DNA from: Shewanella sp. SNU WT4
GTDB lineage: Bacteria; Pseudomonadota; Gammaproteobacteria; Enterobacterales; Shewanellaceae
Direction: 5' to 3'
NCBI RefSeq assembly: GCF_006494715.1
Contig: NZ_CP041151.1
Span: 1,922,001-1,986,000 of the forward strand
DNA: 64,000 nt
The position numbers and the translations under genes are program-made. The notes beneath the pieces were generated by a model. The model was given only the letters and a program-made list of their open reading frames with translations. It ran no database searches and was not told where the DNA came from. The first letter of the stretch is position 1. The number at the start of each line of letters is the position of its first letter. Positions 1 to 12,902 of this stretch are shown piece by piece.

Positions 1-224
1 GGTAGGATAAATAATGAGGTTTCAAGTGCTTGATGTTCATCTAAGTATTGGCATTCATCGATTAACTGTTTTAATACGGCCTTAAACTTAGTGTCTTCAA
101 CCACGCGATAACGCATGGCATTACGTTCCACTTCTTTACGGGCGAACGGACAAATATTGTATTTCATGATAACTCGCTTAACCCAGTTATCTGTGTGAGT
201 AATAATATCGTTCAGTTCGTGCAT
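1..224 (-). CDS. DUF1415 family protein (5' part; continues past the window edge)
   Basis: The minus-strand reading frame opens with ATG at 224-222 and stays open to base 1, giving about 74 residues without a stop. The protein starts MHELNDIITHTDNWVKR and carries the segment YNICPFARKEVERNAMRYRV, which matches the conserved N-terminal WV...NLCPFAR pattern of the DUF1415 family, a small family of unknown function found in proteobacteria. The C-terminal part lies outside the window. It is the next gene after the FabH-like gene on the same strand, but a terminator-like hairpin separates the two, so it probably has its own promoter. No biochemical role can be given from sequence. Confidence 0.75.
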   Translation of the reverse strand, partial: MHELNDIITHTDNWVKRVIMKYNICPFARKEVERNAMRYRVVEDTKFKAVLKQLIDECQYLDEHQALETSLFIL

Positions 225-294
225 AGCAGTCTCTTGTTGGCTAGGTATATGTTCGCAGTAAGTGACTTATCATCACTCAATAGTGAATGGTACT

Positions 295-334
295 TTGAAA
301 ATAAAACGTCCACCTAAATGATGTTAGGTGGACG
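295..334 (-). terminator. Rho-independent terminator after the FabH-like gene
   Basis: An 11-bp perfect stem (CGTCCACCTAA at 307-317 with TTAGGTGGACG at 324-334) closes a 6-nt loop. Read on the minus strand it is followed by TTTTATTTTC, an intrinsic terminator layout placed 37 bp after the stop codon of the ketoacyl synthase gene. Confidence 0.8.
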
Positions 335-370
335 CCATGCTGCAATGAAGTCATTGCTACTTTTTATTGC

Positions 371-1459
371 TTAAGCTTCTTGATTAGCATGCGCTTTTGA
401 TAAGAAATAATCCGCAGCACGTTTAACCAATTCAATGCCGGTCGATTCACATGGCGGCAGATCAGCATCTGATAACGCGATTGGCTCAACGCGCTCGCCC
501 CATTTTAGCAATAATGCCGCTGAGGTTAAGCCCGCACCAAAGGCGCAAGATAAAATAGTATCGCCAGCCTTAATGCGGCCTTGTTCCAGTGCATCACAAA
601 TAGCAATGGGGATGGTGGCAGCAGAGGTATTGCCATAATTTGCGATATTGACAAAAGCTTTGCTCTTATCAATCTTCATGCGGCTCACTAAAGTATCAAT
701 AATGCGCTCGTTAGCTTGGTGAGGTATGACTAAATCTATGTCATCTTTATCTATGCCGGTTTTCTCAAGCACTTTTTTGCTGAGATTGCCCATGCCACTA
801 ATGGCACGTTTAAAGATTTCTTGGCCATTAAACTGAATATAAAAATCCAGTGAACTTGGATCGAATCTATCCATAGCCGTACCAAAACCAGCGCTTAAGA
901 TTTCGCGGCAACTTGGGTCGTTATTTAGCTCGTAAGCTAACACGCCTTCTTTATTATCCGTGGCTTCAAGTACGACAGCGCCGGCACCATCACCAAATAA
1001 CACCGCAGTATCACGGCGTGACCAATCAAGATAATAACTTAAGCGCTCAGCACCGATTACCATTACGCGTTGGCATTGACCACTTTGAATTTGAGCATTG
1101 GCTAGACCCATGCCGTATAAAAAGCCACTACAGGCGGCATTGATGTCGAACGCAGCGCAGCTGGCACCAAGATTAGCTTGTACCGTTGAGGCAATGTTAG
1201 GGATGAGCGTATCTGGGCTCGCGGTTGCGAGGATGATCATATCAATTTGGCTAGCTTCAAGACCTGCGGCCGCTAATGCGCGCGCCGCGGCCACCGATGC
1301 GAGCTCAGAGGTGTTGACATGGCTAATATGACGCTGAGAAATCCCTGTGCGTGGGCGAATCCATTCATCAGAGGTTTCGATAAAAGTTGCGAGGTCATCA
1401 TTAGTTAATACTGCAGGAGGCAAGCATTTGCCCCAGCCGGTGATAGTTGCGTACTGCAT
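371..1459 (-). CDS. Beta-ketoacyl-ACP synthase III family protein (FabH-like)
   Basis: A thiolase-fold condensing enzyme of the KAS III family, which joins a short acyl-CoA or other acyl donor to malonyl-ACP in the cytosol. The catalytic triad is visible: Cys110 in AACSGF, His247 in PHQAN and Asn277 in NYGNTSAA. The length of 362 aa exceeds the usual 315-335 aa of housekeeping FabH because of a C-terminal extension after the last conserved motif (from about residue 325, with [16 protein letters not shown]). It stands alone, away from plsX, fabD and fabG, which is where primary FabH is normally encoded, so it is more likely a second paralogue. The acyl primer cannot be told from the sequence. 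The ATG start aligns with the usual N-terminus of the family. Confidence 0.88.
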   Translation of the reverse strand: MQYATITGWGKCLPPAVLTNDDLATFIETSDEWIRPRTGISQRHISHVNTSELASVAAARALAAAGLEASQIDMIILATASPDTLIPNIASTVQANLGASCAAFDINAACSGFLYGMGLANAQIQSGQCQRVMVIGAERLSYYLDWSRRDTAVLFGDGAGAVVLEATDNKEGVLAYELNNDPSCREILSAGFGTAMDRFDPSSLDFYIQFNGQEIFKRAISGMGNLSKKVLEKTGIDKDDIDLVIPHQANERIIDTLVSRMKIDKSKAFVNIANYGNTSAATIPIAICDALEQGRIKAGDTILSCAFGAGLTSAALLLKWGERVEPIALSDADLPPCESTGIELVKRAADYFLSKAHANQEA

Positions 1460-2351
1460 GGTTTACTCTCTTGTCGTGGGCCCTAAGCCCTGACCAATAA
1501 AACTAGGATTCGACCTTGGATGGTGTTGAATACTCAGCGATTAGCTAGTGTGTAAACTCATCATTCAGGCTAGACCGTGGGTAAGAAAATAGCCTAAGTG
1601 ACACCTGTTCAAAGCTAGGTATCAATAATGATGCTTTAACCACGCATCTGCTTTATTGGTGTTGGTTTCTACATAATGCGAGCGAGTCGCAATGTTCATG
1701 TTCAGCTTGCTAAGCACCGCCAGCTAACACGCTGAATCTGATATCTCGCGTTCACCATGGGTATTCTATCCATGAACAACATCTAAGGTGTGAGGGCGGT
1801 TGGCAGCTTGAGATTCACCAGTCAATTTGCAAGAGTAACTTACCCTATATCGCAAAACTAGCTTCACAGTTAAACGCGGCGGTAAGTATATCCAGCACTT
1901 TCTCCGCATAAATTAGCCGTCATCTTGAATGTTTGAGCTAGCTTTGGCAAGTCATTCAGCTTCAATTAATCTTGTTTATGCTGGCGCTAATGAAAGAATC
2001 AAATTGAATTTCAGTCGGTTGCAAAGGTTACTCTAGTGCGTCAGCGGCAATCCACTGGGTGAGAGATGGCTATTGTTGGTGGCTAATTTTCGTTCTCATA
2101 AGCAGGGTGGGCGAAAATGTACTAACGTTTATGTTAACTAAGGGCTATTAACCACAAGGTTTTGCCGCCGATCGATGAATAGTAATCTCGTCACTAAATA
2201 AAGAAATACAAGTTAGGTGTGGACTTGAGTTTTTTAGTTCCTTTGTTAAATATACGTTTTGCTAGTTTTTGGCGGGGTTGATGTGTGAGGTCATATCTAA
2301 GTGGCTAGATAGTTGATCTGCAATGTGTTTAATGACAATAAAGTGGTGAAC
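1460..2351. other. 892-bp non-coding stretch between the FabH-like gene and mxdA
   Basis: No convincing gene is seen on either strand. It must hold the promoters for the FabH-like gene (minus) and for the biofilm operon (plus). Around 1628-1724 on the minus strand there is a short coding-like run ending in ADAWLKHHY and a stop, with a more natural residue mix than random sequence, but upstream stops break it. It may be the worn end of a lost gene. The length is unusual for this compact window and leaves room for regulatory sites or an undetected small RNA. Confidence 0.4.
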
Positions 2352-3728
2352 ATGCAAAATTTACGTGAAATCATTCCTCTCCCAAAGGCTAATTGGCATC
2401 ATAGTGGTGTATGGCTCGGTATACCTCCCCCGATAGAGTTGCAACATAAATTTATTTTTATTGATCGCCTTAGCGGCTTAGTTGAAATCGATTTGACCGA
2501 TGCGTTTTTTGTCGTCGCTTGTGATGCTCATGAGCAAGACGAGATACTGACTGCGCTGAGAAAAAATCAAAATACGGCGTTAAGTTTGATATTAGTCATT
2601 GCGCCAAGTCCGTTATCACCTTATCTAGCCAATGGTACATTTGATATGGATACCCTCACTAAGGTGGAGGAGTATTTCCATAAAAAGAGTCTAGTTAACT
2701 TATATTATGAAAATAATCGTGAGTTTACATTGCTAACCTATTTGTGGCTGCACTCAGGTAATGATTTATCTCCCATAAAAGATCCTAAAAATGCCAGTGT
2801 TTATTACTATCCCTTGTTTGATGCTTGGGGCATTAATATTATCGATAGCTTTGCTTTGCTGGCACAGTTGCAGAGTAAAGGGTGGCTAGAGTCGACACGA
2901 TTAGAGAGTCGTATTCGCTGCTGTCCAAGTTGCCAATCAGCTCGATTGAATTACATTGATGTTTGCCCGCGCTGCTTTGGCATTGAAATTAATCTTCGTG
3001 CGAGTTTGCATTGTTTTAATTGTGGTCACATTGGCGAGCAGAGTTCATTTCGAGAATCAGGCATGCTTGCTTGTCCTAATTGCTTAACGCAACTACGCCA
3101 TATAGGTGTGGATTATGACCGGCCGATTGAAACTCATTCTTGTCATCATTGTCAGCATTTATTTGTGGATGCCAAAGTTCAGGCTCAATGCTTGGAGTGT
3201 GGCACTACCAGTGAATTGTCTGATCTCATAGTTCGCAACGTTCGTCACTACCATTTAACGCAAACCGGTCGGCTATTAGTGATCCAAGGCGCCTTAGATC
3301 AATTATTTGCAGATAATAGTTCAAACATTATGGATACCAATCAATTTTATTGGTTGGTGAAATGGCAGAACGATCTTGCTAAGCGTCATAACCTCGAGCA
3401 CGCCATTATTTCAATGAAATTGCTCAATCTTCAAGAAATAGTGAGCTCTAAAGTGAGCTTTGATCAATTGCAAGAGTTTCAGCAACGCTTGTCATCTGTG
3501 GTGCGTGGTACCGATGCGTGCAGCCAATTTACCGAAGAAGGTTTATTGCTATTTTTACCTTTTATCAGTCCAGATGAGATACAACATGTATTTCAAAAAC
3601 TCACCGATTTGATAGCTATTTTTCCAGAAGAATTCAAATTTAGTTTTTGTGAAATCCATTTGCCGGCGGAGATAGGAGCAGATGTCAAAAGTTGGCTGGT
3701 GGATAATTTAGCCTCATTGGAACGTTAA
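2352..3728 (+). CDS. mxdA: MxdA-like protein: zinc-ribbon (TackOD1-type) plus degenerate GGDEF domain
   Basis: First gene of a three-gene operon matching the Shewanella mxd biofilm locus. Six CxxC pairs between about residues 188 and 282 (CPSC, CPRC, CFNC, CPNC, CHHC, CLEC) could form up to three zinc ribbons and resemble the TackOD1 output domain. The last ~120 residues have a GGDEF-domain layout (helices, then RGTDACSQFTEEGLLLFLPF near residue 385-404), but the signature loop reads FTEEGL instead of GG[DE]EF, so diguanylate cyclase activity is unlikely; a c-di-GMP-related regulatory or structural role is inferred. The N-terminal ~100 residues look like a receiver-type fold without a clear phospho-acceptor. 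ATG 2352 is preferred over an in-frame TTG at 2313 because GGTGA lies just upstream. Stop is 3 bp before mxdB. Confidence 0.7.
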   Translation: MQNLREIIPLPKANWHHSGVWLGIPPPIELQHKFIFIDRLSGLVEIDLTDAFFVVACDAHEQDEILTALRKNQNTALSLILVIAPSPLSPYLANGTFDMDTLTKVEEYFHKKSLVNLYYENNREFTLLTYLWLHSGNDLSPIKDPKNASVYYYPLFDAWGINIIDSFALLAQLQSKGWLESTRLESRIRCCPSCQSARLNYIDVCPRCFGIEINLRASLHCFNCGHIGEQSSFRESGMLACPNCLTQLRHIGVDYDRPIETHSCHHCQHLFVDAKVQAQCLECGTTSELSDLIVRNVRHYHLTQTGRLLVIQGALDQLFADNSSNIMDTNQFYWLVKWQNDLAKRHNLEHAIISMKLLNLQEIVSSKVSFDQLQEFQQRLSSVVRGTDACSQFTEEGLLLFLPFISPDEIQHVFQKLTDLIAIFPEEFKFSFCEIHLPAEIGADVKSWLVDNLASLER

Positions 3729-3731
3729 TCT

Positions 3732-5060
3732 ATGAGCGAAATTACGACACTTATCTATTTAGTGCTCGATCTAGCTCATAGCTTAGGTCAAAGTATGACA
3801 GTGATCTTTTGGTTCATGCCACTGATGATCATGTACGAATTGCCACTATTAATTTTAGTCGTAACTGGGATTTTGCGTTTTTATTATCAGCAGCATAGCA
3901 CCACTCAAGTCACTAGTTTATACACACCTAAGGTGTCCTGCATTATTACCTGCTATGGCGAAAAAGCAGCAGTTGTCACAACTATCGCATCATTTGCCGA
4001 GCAAGTTTATGACGGTGAAATGGAAATTATCGCCGTTGTTGATGGCGCTGTAAGTAATGCTGAAACTTACGAATTTGCTAAAACCGCAGCAGTTAAATAT
4101 TCGACTAATAATCGCCATATAGTCGTGTTACCTAAATGGCAACGCGGCGGGCGAGTATCGGCATTAAATGCTGGGCTGAGTGTGGCAACTGGCGAGATAA
4201 TCTTTAATGCCGATGCCGATACGTCATTTGATAATGATAGTGTGGCGCAAATAGTCAGTTATTTTATTGACCCTAACGTGCCTGCAGTGGGAGGAGCATT
4301 AAGAGTCCGTAACGTCAACGCGTCATTTTTAACGCGTATGCAGTCAATTGAATACCTAATTTCTATGCAAGGCGGTAAAACTGGCTTGGCTCAATGGAAT
4401 TTACTCAATAATATCTCAGGTGCCTTTGGGGCATTTAGGCGCGATCTATTAATACAAATCGGCGGTTGGGATACTCATACGGCAGAAGACTTAGACTTAA
4501 CGGTACGTATCAAGCAATATTTTAGTAGGCATCCGCAGTGGCGCATTCCGTTTGCGACCTTTGCTGTGGGACACACTGATGCACCTCACACATTAAAAGA
4601 TTTAATTTTGCAGCGAATGCGTTGGGATGGCGATTTGTTTTTTCTCTATTTTAGAAAGCATTGGCCAGCGTTTACCCCTAAGTTATTAGGTTTTGGCACC
4701 TTCATATACACCTTACTTTATGGCTACCTGCAGAATGTGTTAATGCCAATTATTATTGCCATTTACTCAGTTGCTATTTTCGTCGCTTTTCCTTTTGTGT
4801 TTTCTTCAGCGGTAGCGGTTGGCATCTACTTCGTTTATTTAGCGATATTATTCTATATCTTCATCATAGTGTTCCTGGCAATTTCCGAGCGTCCTAAAGA
4901 AGATATCAAGCTTATTCCTTGGCTAGTATTTTATCCAATTTACGCATTGTTCATGCGTTTTGTATGTTTATTTGCCTTGCTAAATGAATGGTTGAGGCGC
5001 TCGCATGAAGAAAGCTCCATGGCTCCTTGGTGGGTATTAAAACGAGGTCGAAAATTTTAA
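3732..5060 (+). CDS. mxdB: MxdB-like family 2 glycosyltransferase (membrane polysaccharide synthase)
   Basis: A processive GT2 enzyme of the PgaC/cellulose-synthase type, expected to polymerise and help export an extracellular polysaccharide at the inner membrane. Seen in order: N-terminal membrane segments (about residues 20-50), the nucleotide-sugar domain starting VSCIITCYGE, DADTSF near residue 160 (metal and UDP-sugar binding), TAEDLDL near 250 (catalytic acid region), QRMRW near 293 (the QxxRW processivity motif), then several hydrophobic segments to the C-terminus. It starts 3 bp after mxdA and its stop overlaps the start of mxdC, so the genes are translationally coupled. In Shewanella oneidensis the mxd genes are needed for biofilm build-up. 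The polymer made is unknown. Confidence 0.82.
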   Translation: MSEITTLIYLVLDLAHSLGQSMTVIFWFMPLMIMYELPLLILVVTGILRFYYQQHSTTQVTSLYTPKVSCIITCYGEKAAVVTTIASFAEQVYDGEMEIIAVVDGAVSNAETYEFAKTAAVKYSTNNRHIVVLPKWQRGGRVSALNAGLSVATGEIIFNADADTSFDNDSVAQIVSYFIDPNVPAVGGALRVRNVNASFLTRMQSIEYLISMQGGKTGLAQWNLLNNISGAFGAFRRDLLIQIGGWDTHTAEDLDLTVRIKQYFSRHPQWRIPFATFAVGHTDAPHTLKDLILQRMRWDGDLFFLYFRKHWPAFTPKLLGFGTFIYTLLYGYLQNVLMPIIIAIYSVAIFVAFPFVFSSAVAVGIYFVYLAILFYIFIIVFLAISERPKEDIKLIPWLVFYPIYALFMRFVCLFALLNEWLRRSHEESSMAPWWVLKRGRKF

Positions 5061-6121
5061 TGAAAGTTATCTATCCAGCTACATCTAAAATGGATCAACC
5101 TACGCTTGAACAAGGCATAAAAATCAATTATGCCCAATCTAAACGTGGTGGCTATCAAGGCCGTTGGTATTTATTGATTCTGGTTGTCATTTCACCTGTG
5201 TTGGTGGTGTCTTGGTTTTTAGCTCGCCCTTACATATTTATCCTAGCCCCTGGGGTGTTAACAACCGAACCCTTAGCTATGCGTGCGCCTGAATTTGCAG
5301 TGGTTGGCCAGGTATTGGGAACCATTGGCCAAACCATAACTAAAGGTCAGGTACTCATTCAATTAGATAACCCAACCTTGGATGCTCGGATTGATGAAAT
5401 TATTGGCCAGCAGCGGCAATTGAATGTGCCGCTAACAGCAGAGCAGCAAGCAATCATTAATCAATCCCAGCAAAGGATCAAAGTGGCTGAACTTGGGCTT
5501 TCAAAACAACAGTCATTATTAGTGGATTTTAAACAGTACCAAACTCAGGGATTGGTGCCTTTGGCTGATATGGCTGTTATCATCCAGGCTCACACTGCCG
5601 CCAGTATGGCGTTTGAGCAAGCCAAAGCCGACTACCTCAATGTTATATATCAACAAAAAATAGAACAAGAATCCGGAACTATAGCGCAGCTCAAACTTGC
5701 GTTAGCGCGAGAACTGAGCGAGTTGACCAGTAAACGTCAACAACTGGCGATTATGGCGCCTTTTTCTGGGCGAATTAGTGATATTCAAGTGCAGGCTGGC
5801 GAGTATGTTAATAGTGACCTCCCTCTGCTGTGGTTATCAAGTAATGACCAGCCGGTTATTCAGGCATACTTAGACCCTAAGTATTTAGACTTTGTTGGCA
5901 TAGGACAAAAGGCATCGGTTAAGTTACCTAATGGCGATATTTTTGATGCTGAAATACGTGAACCAACTAAGTTAGTTGGCCGTTTGCCTAAACAATTGAT
6001 GGGGCCATTTGATGGTGAAAAACCCGTCTTGAAAGTAACGTTAACGCCTCTCATTGAGTTAGCCATAGATATAGAAGGCATACCAGTAGAAGTTACATTC
6101 GATCACGACTGGCAGTGGTAA
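5060..6121 (+). CDS. mxdC: MxdC-like HlyD-family membrane fusion protein
   Basis: A periplasmic adaptor of the HlyD/membrane-fusion family, anchored by one N-terminal transmembrane segment (WYLLILVVISPVLVVSWFLA, about residues 36-55). A biotinyl-lipoyl half motif (VVGQVLGTIGQTITKGQVLIQ) is followed by a helical hairpin region and a beta-barrel part (APFSGRISDIQVQAGEYV). It presumably links the MxdB polysaccharide synthase to export across the envelope. The start at 5060 uses the TAATG overlap with the mxdB stop; an in-frame TTG at 5027 is less likely. No fourth mxd gene follows: the next gene is gmhB after 159 bp, so mxdD is absent here or lies elsewhere. Confidence 0.75.
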   Translation: MKVIYPATSKMDQPTLEQGIKINYAQSKRGGYQGRWYLLILVVISPVLVVSWFLARPYIFILAPGVLTTEPLAMRAPEFAVVGQVLGTIGQTITKGQVLIQLDNPTLDARIDEIIGQQRQLNVPLTAEQQAIINQSQQRIKVAELGLSKQQSLLVDFKQYQTQGLVPLADMAVIIQAHTAASMAFEQAKADYLNVIYQQKIEQESGTIAQLKLALARELSELTSKRQQLAIMAPFSGRISDIQVQAGEYVNSDLPLLWLSSNDQPVIQAYLDPKYLDFVGIGQKASVKLPNGDIFDAEIREPTKLVGRLPKQLMGPFDGEKPVLKVTLTPLIELAIDIEGIPVEVTFDHDWQW

Positions 6122-6280
6122 CGTCCTAATTTTGAGTGAATCAGCCGTTTTGGTGAGTTTATTCTCAGGTTTAGCGAGCACTTTGCAAGTTCCTGCCGCC
6201 AGTATCGAATGAAGGCGATGCAATTTCACAGTAACAGTGGAATAATACAAGGGTTAATAATAGCGATTGGAGCTTGTACT

Positions 6281-6835
6281 GTGAGTCGAGCCATTTTTTT
6301 AGACCGTGATGGCGTGATAAATAAAGATCACGGTTATGTACACCAAGTTGACGATTTTGAATACATTGATGGTGTGTTTGAAGCATGTGCAGCCTTAAAG
6401 CAAATGGGATATAAGTTAGTTGTCGTGACTAATCAGTCTGGAATTGCTCGCGGCATGTATTCAGAAGATGAATTTCACAATCTCACCGAGTGGATGGACT
6501 GGAATTTTGCTGATAAAGGTGTGGAGTTAGACGGTATCTACTATTGTCCGCATCATAATGAACATGGCATAGGTGCTTATAAGGTCGATTGTGATTGCCG
6601 TAAACCTAAGCCTGGTATGATCAATGATGCTGCTAAGTTTCTAAAACTTGATGTTACTCAATCTGTCATGGTGGGTGATAAAGCAGATGATATGCTAGCC
6701 GCAAAGGCTGCTGGGGTAACGATTAGAATATTAGTGCGCACTGGTAAACAAGTGCCGGAGCATTCAGAAGCAACGATAGTGCTAGATAGTATTGCCGATA
6801 TACCTAATTATTTGCGTTCATTAACCGCAAATTAA
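6281..6835 (+). CDS. gmhB: D-glycero-beta-D-manno-heptose 1,7-bisphosphate 7-phosphatase
   Basis: A HAD-superfamily phosphatase that removes the 7-phosphate of heptose bisphosphate in the ADP-heptose pathway for the lipopolysaccharide inner core. The family signature is clear: [18 protein letters not shown] at the start (nucleophile Asp in DRDG), VVTNQSG, the zinc-binding Cys/His cluster [10 protein letters not shown]...[10 protein letters not shown], and MVGDKADDM for Mg2+ binding. The 184-aa length matches E. coli GmhB. GTG at 6281 is chosen because GATTGGAG lies 8 bp upstream and it places the HAD motif at the usual position; an ATG at 6209 would add 24 unlikely residues. A terminator follows and then the rrn promoter. 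Confidence 0.93.
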   Translation: MSRAIFLDRDGVINKDHGYVHQVDDFEYIDGVFEACAALKQMGYKLVVVTNQSGIARGMYSEDEFHNLTEWMDWNFADKGVELDGIYYCPHHNEHGIGAYKVDCDCRKPKPGMINDAAKFLKLDVTQSVMVGDKADDMLAAKAAGVTIRILVRTGKQVPEHSEATIVLDSIADIPNYLRSLTAN

Positions 6836-6860
6836 CTGAAAAAGCTTTGGTTTTGATCTA

Positions 6861-6908
6861 AAAAACATCGTTCGGGCTAAAAGTTGTTCGAACGAATGGT
6901 TTTTTGTG
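6861..6908 (+). terminator. Rho-independent terminator after gmhB
   Basis: Arms around CGTTCG (6869-6874) and CGAACG (6888-6893) extend outward through A/T pairs to AAAACAT and ATGGTTTT with one mismatch, followed by a run of T. It isolates the rrn promoter from gmhB transcription. Confidence 0.65.
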
Positions 6909-6927
6909 TTTTTTACCTAAAAAGGTC

Positions 6928-6955
6928 TTGCGCTAATTTCTATCTTCCCTATAAT
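6928..6955 (+). promoter_or_regulatory. rrn promoter (-35 TTGCGC, -10 TATAAT)
   Basis: TTGCGC at 6928-6933 and a consensus TATAAT at 6950-6955 are separated by 16 bp. The downstream segment CAACCACTGACACG resembles the E. coli rrn P1 start and discriminator region. The 16-bp spacer is typical of strong, growth-rate-controlled rrn promoters. Confidence 0.8.
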
Positions 6956-7020
6956 TCGCAACCACTGACACGATGAATGAATCGCAAGTCAGCGAGCTGA
7001 TGCTCAGTCACCTAGTGACA

Positions 7021-7032
7021 TGTTCTTTAACA
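7021..7032 (+). promoter_or_regulatory. rrn leader boxA antitermination site
   Basis: TGTTCTTTAACA differs at one base from the classic boxA TGCTCTTTAACA and sits in the leader between promoter and 16S. It is expected to load NusB-S10 and the rrn antitermination complex. Confidence 0.85.
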
Positions 7033-7035
7033 ATT

Positions 7036-7053
7036 TATCAGACAATCTATGTG
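7036..7053 (+). other. 5' arm of the 16S rRNA processing stem
   Basis: TATCAGACAATCTATGTG (7036-7053) is perfectly complementary over 18 bp to 8781-8798 on the other side of 16S. This is the long stem that RNase III cuts to release pre-16S. The 23S gene has a similar flanking stem (around 9350-9380 with 12255-12285). Confidence 0.85.
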
Positions 7054-7202
7054 GACATTCACAGTAGTTGCTAAATCGACAACGATTTAAAACGTCTCGC
7101 AAGAGACATCAACGAAGATGTCCGCATAACATGCAAATTTGATGATTTATCATCGAATCGACAGAATTCATTGAGCAGGACTTTCGGGTCCGAACAAAAC
7201 TT

Positions 7203-8749
<1,547 letters not shown>

Positions 8750-8829
8750 CCTATGCGATTTACGGTTACTGTTGAGTGTTCACATAGATTGTCTGATAGA
8801 AGATAGAGAATATTGCGAGACCAAAGCAT

Positions 8830-8906
<77 letters not shown>

Positions 8907-8973
8907 AATTGTTTTGTTATCAAACCGATTTGGCGGATGTTTTAGGTTTCAATATGTTTTCGACTGCTGCAAT

Positions 8974-9049
8974 GGGGCTATAGCTCAGCTGGGAGAGCGC
9001 CTGCCTTGCACGCAGGAGGTCTGCGGTTCGATCCCGCATAGCTCCACCA
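8974..9049 (+). tRNA. alaT: tRNA-Ala (TGC)
   Basis: A 76-nt cloverleaf with anticodon TGC in CTTGCACG, GGTTCGATCC T-loop and encoded CCA. It follows tRNA-Ile in the 16S-23S spacer, the usual gammaproteobacterial Ile-Ala order. Confidence 0.97.
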
Positions 9050-9096
9050 TTTCTCTGATTAGAAATGGACACCATTGCAGATTTTGGAATAGAAAT

Positions 9097-9132
9097 GCCA
9101 AAGATAATGTAAAATTTATCTTTGGCTTTTTT
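9097..9132 (+). terminator. Intrinsic-terminator-like hairpin inside the rrn operon
   Basis: GCCAAAGATAA (9097-9107) pairs perfectly with TTATCTTTGGC (9116-9126) around an 8-nt loop and is followed at once by six T (9127-9132). This has the full form of a Rho-independent terminator, yet lies 47 bp after tRNA-Ala and 241 bp before 23S. A second boxA-like site follows at 9163-9174. It must be bypassed by antitermination, or it is a processing structure. Confidence 0.6.
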
Positions 9133-9162
9133 AAGCCTAATTTCAACCAAGTCGTTGAAATA

Positions 9163-9174
9163 TGTTCTTTAAAA
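9163..9174 (+). promoter_or_regulatory. boxA-like site in the spacer before 23S
   Basis: TGTTCTTTAAAA repeats the leader boxA with two changes at its 3' end and lies 199 bp before 23S. A spacer boxA is normal in gammaproteobacterial rrn operons and renews antitermination for 23S. Confidence 0.75.
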
Positions 9175-9373
9175 ATTTGGAAAGCTGATAGTAGAACTTA
9201 GTGCGCAAGCATTAGGTGATACAAAATTGAGTTCTCAAAATACTTTAATCAAGTGTTTTGGATATTCTTTAACTTCAGAAATGAAGTAAATCAAGGCGTT
9301 CTTTTGCGAAAGCAAGAGACAGTAAAAACCAGCTAGTTGCAATACGCTCAAGTGAAACTCATTTGGGTTGTAT

Positions 9374-12264
<2,891 letters not shown>

Positions 12265-12353
12265 ACAACCCAGATGGGTTTTACTGAACAAGCCTGATAA
12301 AGAATCGAAAAATACTTGATTGAAGATTAAGTACTCAATAGCAAAAAATCTCA

Positions 12354-12429
12354 GGTCGCTTAGCTCAGCTGGGAGAGCACCTCCCTTACAAGGAGGGGGT
12401 CACTGGTTCGAGCCCAGTAGCGACCACCA
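12354..12429 (+). tRNA. valT: tRNA-Val (TAC) between 23S and 5S
   Basis: A 76-nt cloverleaf: acceptor GGTCGCT pairs with AGCGACC, anticodon loop CTTACAA gives TAC, the T-loop region is GGTTCGAGCC, and CCA is encoded. The body closely matches E. coli tRNA-Val (TAC). Its place between the 23S and 5S genes is uncommon, since most gammaproteobacterial rrn operons have no tRNA there. Confidence 0.95.
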
Positions 12430-12460
12430 TATTTTTTCACAGCTTTCCGAATTCCAAATT

Positions 12461-12580
12461 TGTCTGGAGACCATAGCACTGTGGCACCACCTGATCCCAT
12501 TCCGAACTCAGAAGTGAAACGCAGTCGCGCCGATGGTAGTGTGGGGTTTCCCCATGCGAGAGTAGGTCATCTCCAGGCGC
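12461..12580 (+). rRNA. rrf: 5S ribosomal RNA
   Basis: About 120 nt, starting TGTCTGGAGACCATAGCACT and holding CCGAACTCAGAAGTGAAACG and GCCGATGGTAGTGTGGGG, as in other gammaproteobacterial 5S rRNAs. The ends pair (GTCTGGAG with CTCCAGGC). Confidence 0.96.
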
Positions 12581-12667
12581 CTAATTTGCTTGCAAAAGCA
12601 CGTCTCCTAACGCTGACACGTTAGCGACGCTAAAAGAATTTAGTGAGAAGCGCAAGCCATCACTAAA

Positions 12668-12744
12668 GGAGCGGTAGTTCAGTTGGTTAGAATACCGGCC
12701 TGTCACGCCGGGGGTCGCGGGTTCGAGTCCCGTCCGCTCCGCCA
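12668..12744 (+). tRNA. aspT: tRNA-Asp (GTC)
   Basis: A 77-nt cloverleaf with anticodon GTC in CTGTCACG, GGTTCGAGTCC T-loop region and encoded CCA. It is the last gene of the rrn operon, 87 bp after 5S and just before the operon terminator. Confidence 0.97.
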
Positions 12745-12755
12745 ACATAAAGATG

Positions 12756-12786
12756 AAAGCCTCAGCAGAAATGCTGAGGCTTTTTT
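12756..12786 (+). terminator. rrn operon terminator
   Basis: AAAGCCTCAGCA pairs with TGCTGAGGCTTT around a GAAA tetraloop and runs into TTTTTT. It is a strong Rho-independent terminator 11 bp after tRNA-Asp. Confidence 0.92.
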
Positions 12787-12902
12787 CGTTGTTTAACACT
12801 TGGACATTGAAAGTACCGACTTATGATTGAAGTCGGCATTAAGATGCATATTCATAACTTTAACCATAAATCCTATGGTAAGCGTCGGTTATTATTAGAC
12901 TA

